Below, in pieces: positions 58,240 through 64,000 of a stretch of 64,000 nucleotides of DNA (position 1 is the stretch's first letter; each line of letters starts with the position of its first letter). The notes under the pieces were generated by a model. It had not been told where the DNA came from, ran no database searches, and was given only the letters and a program-made list of their open reading frames with translations. The translations under genes and the position numbers were made by a program. Source of the stretch: Roseateles sp. (GTDB lineage Bacteria > Pseudomonadota > Gammaproteobacteria > Burkholderiales > Burkholderiaceae_C); NCBI RefSeq assembly GCF_019237615.1, contig NZ_JAFAGT010000066.1:1-64000 (forward strand), given 5' to 3'.

Positions 58240-59319
58240 TCAGGGCGCCGCGCGCAGCCTGCGGGAGTGGCTGTGCACCTCGTCCACCAGGGCCGTCACG
58301 CTCTCGGGCGGCGTGAACTGGCTGATGCCATGGCCGAGGTTGAAGATGTGGCCGCTGCCGGCCGCAGGCCTGCCGAAACTGTCCAGCACCGCGCGAACCT
58401 GGGCACGCACGGCTTCGGGCGGCGCGAAGAGCACGTTAGGGTCCAGATTGCCCTGCAGCGCGACGCGGTCGCCGACGCGGGCCCGGGCCGCGCCGAGGTT
58501 CATGGTCCAGTCCAGGCCCACGACATCGGCGCCGGCCGCGGCGATCTCGTCCAGCCACAGCCCGCCGCCCTTGGTGAACAGGATGCGCGGGATGCGCTGG
58601 CCCTCGTGCTCGGTCTTCACCTGCGCCAGCACCTGGCGCGAGTAGGCCAGGCTGAACTGCTGGAAGGCGCCATCGGCCAGCACGCCGCCCCAGGAGTCGA
58701 ACAGCATGACGGCCTGGGCGCCGGCCTCGATCTGCGCGTTCAGATAGGCCGCGACCGCGCGCGCGTTCACGTCCAGGATGCGGTGCATCAGGTCGGGGCG
58801 CGCATACATCAGGCTCTTCACGAGCCGGTAGTCGTCGGAGCCGCCGCCCTCCACCATGTAGCAGGCCAGCGTCCAGGGGCTGCCCGAGAAGCCGATCAGC
58901 GGCACGCGGCCGTTCAAGGCCTTGCGGATGGACGTGACGGCGTCGAAGACATAACGCAGCCTGTCCATGTCAGGCACGTCCAGCGCCGCGACGGCCGCCT
59001 CGTCACGCACGACCTTGGCGAACTTCGGGCCCTCGCCTTGCTGGAAGCTCAGGCCCAGGCCCATCGCGTCCGGCACGGTCAGGATGTCGCTGAACAGGAT
59101 GGCCGCGTCCAGCGGGTAGCGCTCCAGCGGCTGCAGCGTCACCTCGGTGGCGTAGTCGGTGTTCGTCGCCAGCCCCATGAAGCTGCCGGCCTTCTCGCGC
59201 GTGGCACGGTACTCGGGCAGGTAGCGGCCGGCCTGGCGCATCAGCCAGACGGGCGTGTGGTCGGTGGGCTGGCGCAGGCAGGCGCGCAGGAAGCAGTCGT
59301 TTTGCAGGGGGGCGAACAT
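58240..59319 (-). CDS. hemE: Uroporphyrinogen decarboxylase
   Basis: HemE decarboxylates uroporphyrinogen III to coproporphyrinogen III in heme synthesis. The 359-residue length is normal. Signature sites: [16 protein letters not shown] (about 22-37, substrate-binding Arg), [14 protein letters not shown] (about 74-87, catalytic Asp), and [16 protein letters not shown] (about 140-155). [12 protein letters not shown] near the end is typical. It lies downstream of the mutarotase gene in the same direction with a 63-base gap. Confidence 0.98.
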   Translation of the reverse strand: MFAPLQNDCFLRACLRQPTDHTPVWLMRQAGRYLPEYRATREKAGSFMGLATNTDYATEVTLQPLERYPLDAAILFSDILTVPDAMGLGLSFQQGEGPKFAKVVRDEAAVAALDVPDMDRLRYVFDAVTSIRKALNGRVPLIGFSGSPWTLACYMVEGGGSDDYRLVKSLMYARPDLMHRILDVNARAVAAYLNAQIEAGAQAVMLFDSWGGVLADGAFQQFSLAYSRQVLAQVKTEHEGQRIPRILFTKGGGLWLDEIAAAGADVVGLDWTMNLGAARARVGDRVALQGNLDPNVLFAPPEAVRAQVRAVLDSFGRPAAGSGHIFNLGHGISQFTPPESVTALVDEVHSHSRRLRAAP

Positions 59320-59382
59320 CGCCGGATTATCCCCGCCGGCCCCGGCCGGTTGCGGCCCCGGGCAGGCAGCCGGCGCGCCGAT

Positions 59383-60219
59383 TCACGCCAGCTGCAGGCT
59401 CTGCCGCCCCACCCAGCTCTCACCGGCCTGCAGCTCGACGGGACGACCGATGCAGGCCGCCTCCACGCACAGCATCTCGGACCAGCCTTCGGGCGGCATG
59501 TCGGCCAGGCCGGCACAGCGCTCGGGGCCGGGGTTCCAGACCACCGCGTCCTCGAAACCCTGCTGCCGGACGACGACCTGCCGGCGGTCCTCCGTGACGA
59601 GCAGTGGCCGCTCCTTCACGCCGAAGTAGATGCGGTCCAGGTCCAGCACGCCCTTCTCGCCGGTCAGCAGCAGGTCCATGCGCTGCAGCGCCTCGGCCTG
59701 CTTGACCTGGTCGAAGTAGCGCAGGCCGGCCAGTCCCTCGACGCTGACCGCGTCCAGGTCCGCCACGCGCAGATAGGTGTGCAGCGCGGTCGTGAACTGC
59801 AGCGGCGTATCGCCCGTGTTCTCGCAGGCCAGCTCGATGTCCAGCGTGCGTCCGCCCACGCGCACGCTCAACTCCAGCTCGAAGGCATGGGGCCAGATCG
59901 CGCGCGTCGCGTCGCCGTCGCGCAGGCGCAGCACGGCCAGAGCGTCGTCCCTGCCCTGCTCCTGGCTGACCAGCTCCCAGGGCTGCGTGCGCGCGAAGCC
60001 ATGCTTGGGCAGCGGGCCGCGGCCGGAGAACTGCGGGAAGCACACCGGCACGCCGCCGCGGATAGCTTGGCCCGGAGCGAACTCGCTGCGCGGGGACAGG
60101 TAGAGCTGCTCGGGCGCGCCGGCGGGCGTCCAGGAGAGCAGGTGGGCGCCATGCAGGCTCAGCGTGGCGGTGGCGCCGTCGGGAGCAGTCAGTCGGAGGG
60201 CGTCGTTCGTCGCGGTCAT
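59383..60219 (-). CDS. D-hexose-6-phosphate mutarotase (YeaD type)
   Basis: A 278-residue member of the aldose-1-epimerase superfamily, YeaD branch, which interconverts anomers of glucose-6-phosphate. A beta-sandwich with GGVPVCFPQFSGRGPLPKHG (about 55-74, substrate-binding Arg/His), TTALHTYLRVADLD (about 143-156, catalytic His) and WNPGPERCAGLADMP (about 230-244, catalytic Glu in the following MLCVEAA). Its start lies 25 bases before the atpC terminator ends, so it is transcribed separately from the ATP synthase operon. Confidence 0.9.
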   Translation of the reverse strand: MTATNDALRLTAPDGATATLSLHGAHLLSWTPAGAPEQLYLSPRSEFAPGQAIRGGVPVCFPQFSGRGPLPKHGFARTQPWELVSQEQGRDDALAVLRLRDGDATRAIWPHAFELELSVRVGGRTLDIELACENTGDTPLQFTTALHTYLRVADLDAVSVEGLAGLRYFDQVKQAEALQRMDLLLTGEKGVLDLDRIYFGVKERPLLVTEDRRQVVVRQQGFEDAVVWNPGPERCAGLADMPPEGWSEMLCVEAACIGRPVELQAGESWVGRQSLQLA

Positions 60220-60235
60220 GGGAATCAGCCTTCGG

Positions 60236-60266
60236 AAAACAAAACGGCAGGCTCTGGGCCTGCCGT
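60236..60266 (-). terminator. Rho-independent terminator of the ATP synthase operon
   Basis: On the minus strand ACGGCAGGC and GCCTGCCGT (60266-60258 and 60252-60244) form a perfect 9-base stem with a 5-base loop, followed by TTTTGTTTT. It begins about 30 bases after the atpC stop at 60296 and ends the atp transcript before the mutarotase gene. Confidence 0.95.
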
Positions 60267-60295
60267 CATCGTCTCACCCTGGCGGGGCGGGAGAC

Positions 60296-60709
60296 TTACT
60301 TCTTGAGGAACTTGCGCAGCGCGGCGATCTGGGCCGCCTGGATGGCCAGCTCGCCCTGGATCGCTGCCTGGTCGAGCTTGTCCTTGGCGTTGCGCAGCGC
60401 TTCCTCGGCGGCCTTCTTCGCTTCCAGCGCCTTGGCCTCGTCGAGGTCCTTGCCGCGGATGGCGGTGTCGGCCAGCACGGTCACGCGGTTCGGCTGCACC
60501 TCGAGGATGCCACCGGCGACGAAGACGAATTCTTCGCTGCCATCGGTGCGCTCGATGCGCACGGCGCCCGGCTTGATGCGGGTGATCAGCGGCGTGTGCT
60601 TGGGCAGGATGCCGAGCTCGCCGGACTCGCCCGGCAGGGCGACGAACTTGGCCTCGCCGGAGAAGATCTGCTCTTCGGCGGAGACCACGTCGACGTGGAG
60701 GGTTGCCAT
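60296..60709 (-). CDS. atpC: F1F0 ATP synthase epsilon subunit
   Basis: The 137-residue epsilon subunit couples rotation of the central stalk to the beta subunits and inhibits ATP hydrolysis. The N-terminal beta-sandwich (1 to about 85, [20 protein letters not shown] and [12 protein letters not shown]) and the C-terminal helical hairpin (about 90-137, [20 protein letters not shown]) are complete. It is the last gene of the atp operon, 68 bases after atpD. Confidence 0.98.
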   Translation of the reverse strand: MATLHVDVVSAEEQIFSGEAKFVALPGESGELGILPKHTPLITRIKPGAVRIERTDGSEEFVFVAGGILEVQPNRVTVLADTAIRGKDLDEAKALEAKKAAEEALRNAKDKLDQAAIQGELAIQAAQIAALRKFLKK

Positions 60710-60777
60710 ATCAATCGTCCTGGGCTGATGGGTTGGGAAGACTCAGTGAAGCAACGGGGCCGAGGCCCCGCAGCGCT

Positions 60778-62202
<1,425 letters not shown>

Positions 62203-62231
62203 TCAATTCAAATCTTTGCGTTCGGGCTGGA

Positions 62232-63104
62232 TCAGCCCACCGCGGCCGCGCCGCTGACGATCTCGGACAACTCTTTGGTGATCGCGGCCTGGCGGGTCTT
62301 GTTGTAGACCAGCTTCAGCTCGCCGATCAGCGTGCCGGCGTTGTCGGTCGCAGCCTTCATGGCCACCATGCGGGCGGACTGCTCGCTGGCCATGTTCTCG
62401 GCGACGGCCTGGAAGACCAGCGCTTCCGTGTAGCGCACCAGCAGCTCGTCGATGACGGTGGCGGCGTCGGGCTCGTAGATGTAGTCCCACGAGTGGCCGG
62501 ACTGGCCGGTCGCCATGTCGCTGGCCTTGAGCGGCAGCAGCTGGTGCACCTGCACCTCTTGCTTCATCGTGTTGATGAACTGCGTGTAGCAGAGGTAGAC
62601 GGCGGACAGCTTGCCGGCGGCGTAGGCGTCGAGCAGCACCTTGACGGGGCCGATCAGGGCCTCGATGTGGGGCTGGTCACCGAGCTGCGTGGCGTGGGCC
62701 ACGACCTTGGCGCCGACGCGGTTCATGAAGCCCAGGCCCTTGCCGCCGATGGCGACGACCTCGGCCGACTGGCCCGCGTTCTCCAGCTCCTTGAGCTTGG
62801 CCGTGGCCGCGCGCAGCAGGTTGGTGTTCAGGCCACCGCACAGGCCCTTGTCCGTCGTGACGACGACCATGCCGACCGCCTTCGCGTCCTCGTTCTTGAC
62901 GAGGAAGGGATGGCGGTACTCCGGGTTGGCCTTGGCCAGCTCGGCGGCGATGTTGCCGATCTTCTCGGCGTAGGGGCGGGCCGAGCGCATCCGTTCCTGC
63001 GCCTTGCGCATCTTGGACGCGGCGACCATCTCCATCGCCTTGGTGATCTTCTTGGTGTTCTCGACCGACTTGATCTTGCCGCGGATTTCTTTGCTTGAAG
63101 CCAT
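62232..63104 (-). CDS. atpG: F1F0 ATP synthase gamma subunit
   Basis: The 290-residue rotor shaft. The N-terminal helix [20 protein letters not shown] and the conserved [20 protein letters not shown] (about 76-95) are present, as is the C-terminal helix [20 protein letters not shown] (about 252-271), which inserts into the alpha3beta3 head. It lies between atpA (59-base gap) and atpD. Confidence 0.98.
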   Translation of the reverse strand: MASSKEIRGKIKSVENTKKITKAMEMVAASKMRKAQERMRSARPYAEKIGNIAAELAKANPEYRHPFLVKNEDAKAVGMVVVTTDKGLCGGLNTNLLRAATAKLKELENAGQSAEVVAIGGKGLGFMNRVGAKVVAHATQLGDQPHIEALIGPVKVLLDAYAAGKLSAVYLCYTQFINTMKQEVQVHQLLPLKASDMATGQSGHSWDYIYEPDAATVIDELLVRYTEALVFQAVAENMASEQSARMVAMKAATDNAGTLIGELKLVYNKTRQAAITKELSEIVSGAAAVG

Positions 63105-63163
63105 TCGAACTCCTAGTTCAGTGCGGGGCTAAGTTGAGGCTCGGCCCCGCGTGTTCCGTGGCT

Positions 63164-64000
63164 TCAGGCGAAGGACTTCTTGAAGGCCGTGATCGCGGCG
63201 TTCAGTTCGGCTTCGGCATCCTTGTCCATCGCCTTGTCGTTCTCGAGCTTGGCGAGCAGCGCGGCGTGGCTGGTCTTCAGGAACTGGTGCAGGCCGTGTT
63301 CGAAGGACAGGACCTTCTTCACTTCGATGCTGTCCATGAAGCCCTTGTTGGCGGCGTACAGCGAGGCAGCCATCAGCGAGATGGGCAGCGGCGAGTACTG
63401 GGCCTGCTTCAGCAGTTCCGTCACGCGGGCACCGCGGTCCAGCTGCTTGCGGGTGGCTTCGTCCAGGTCGGAGGCGAACTGCGCGAACGCGGCCAGCTCA
63501 CGATACTGGGCCAGGTCGGTACGGATACCGCCGGACAGCGACTTGATCAGCTTGGTCTGGGCAGCACCACCGACGCGCGACACCGAGATACCGGCGTTGA
63601 TGGCGGGGCGGATACCGGCGTTGAACAGGTTGGTTTCCAGGAAGATCTGGCCGTCGGTGATCGAGATCACGTTGGTCGGGACGAAGGCGGACACGTCGCC
63701 GGCCTGCGTCTCGATGATGGGCAGCGCGGTCAGCGAACCGGTCTTGCCCTTGACCTCACCCTTGGTGAAGGCCTCGACGTAGTCGGCGTTCACGCGGGCG
63801 GCACGCTCCAGCAGGCGGCTGTGGAGATAGAACACGTCGCCGGGGAAGGCTTCGCGGCCCGGCGGGCGGCGCAGCAGCAGCGAGACCTGGCGGTAGGCGA
63901 CGGCCTGCTTGGACAGGTCGTCATAGACGATCAGCGCGTCCTGGCCGCGATCGCGGAAGTACTCGCCCATCGTGCAGCCGGAGTAGGCCGACACGTACTG
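63164..64000 (-). CDS. atpA: F1F0 ATP synthase alpha subunit (partial, 5' end outside the window)
   Basis: The last 278 or so residues of the non-catalytic alpha subunit; the frame is open to the right edge ([20 protein letters not shown]). Visible are [20 protein letters not shown] (Walker B region), [20 protein letters not shown], the arginine finger segment [16 protein letters not shown], and the complete helical C-terminal domain. The upstream genes atpBEFH would lie beyond the edge. The GTG near 63994 is an internal Val codon, not a start. Confidence 0.98.
   Translation of the reverse strand, partial: QYVSAYSGCTMGEYFRDRGQDALIVYDDLSKQAVAYRQVSLLLRRPPGREAFPGDVFYLHSRLLERAARVNADYVEAFTKGEVKGKTGSLTALPIIETQAGDVSAFVPTNVISITDGQIFLETNLFNAGIRPAINAGISVSRVGGAAQTKLIKSLSGGIRTDLAQYRELAAFAQFASDLDEATRKQLDRGARVTELLKQAQYSPLPISLMAASLYAANKGFMDSIEVKKVLSFEHGLHQFLKTSHAALLAKLENDKAMDKDAEAELNAAITAFKKSFA

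Overview
The window is chromosomal DNA of a high-GC (roughly 70%) betaproteobacterium of the order Burkholderiales. The gene content fits the Roseateles/Mitsuaria/Pelomonas/Rubrivivax group best: a PhaM-type polyhydroxyalkanoate granule protein, the metK | lysophospholipid acyltransferase-dapF-DUF484-xerC arrangement, a remnant of a PEP-CTERM (exosortase-sorted) protein, and the atpAGDC order. The genus is inferred from gene content, not from a marker gene. No tRNA, rRNA, CRISPR array, intact insertion sequence or prophage was seen.

Layout. 1-2262 is a graveyard of mobile elements: frameshifted IS21 (istA) and IS110 transposase remnants, a possible IS66-type transposase tail and one intact unknown gene. 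2263-3303 is an accessory GSU2403-type nucleotidyltransferase-fold gene with an inverted repeat over its probable promoter. From 3382 the DNA is core chromosome. It starts with glmS and a divergent Lrp/AsnC regulator, followed by a six-gene minus-strand operon (acyltransferase, dapF, DUF484, xerC, an outer-membrane barrel, rlmI) in which all five junctions are 4-base ATGA overlaps. Divergent from it is metK, behind a long leader that can fold as a pseudoknot, closed by a strong terminator. Next come a chemotaxis receptor, a second barrel related to the first, and a minus-strand run of retropepsin-like protease, TraB/GumN protein, PhaM and glcDEF (glycolate oxidase).

23689-30485 is a minus-strand export operon: HlyD adaptor, MacB-like ATPase, TolC-type protein, two FtsX-like permeases and a diheme cytochrome c. 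Upstream of the adaptor is a sigma-54-type -24/-12 element and a palindromic site placed like an enhancer. An NtrC-type response regulator and kinase at 46181-48885 are the obvious candidate activators. DUF1800, DUF1501 and a 28-residue membrane protein follow, then a single-domain response regulator divergent from a QseBC-like pair, a secreted cyanophycinase-like protein, a Deg-family protease and several small exported proteins.

42211-55835 carries a glutathione transferase, a PKHD-type hydroxylase, a YdeP-type molybdopterin oxidoreductase, the NtrC-type pair, a decayed PEP-CTERM gene, a membrane-anchored pseudokinase, a 38-codon ORF translationally coupled to a large O-antigen-ligase-like protein, and the Rep helicase. 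The right end is housekeeping: priA, hemE, a hexose-6-phosphate mutarotase and the distal ATP synthase genes atpC, atpD, atpG and atpA. The last is cut by the window edge, and the operon ends at a clear terminator.

The best leads for something undescribed are the sigma-54/enhancer control of the ABC exporter, the metK leader pseudoknot, the self-operator of the GSU2403-type gene, the coupled leader ORF and embedded beta domain of the ligase, and the pseudokinase.
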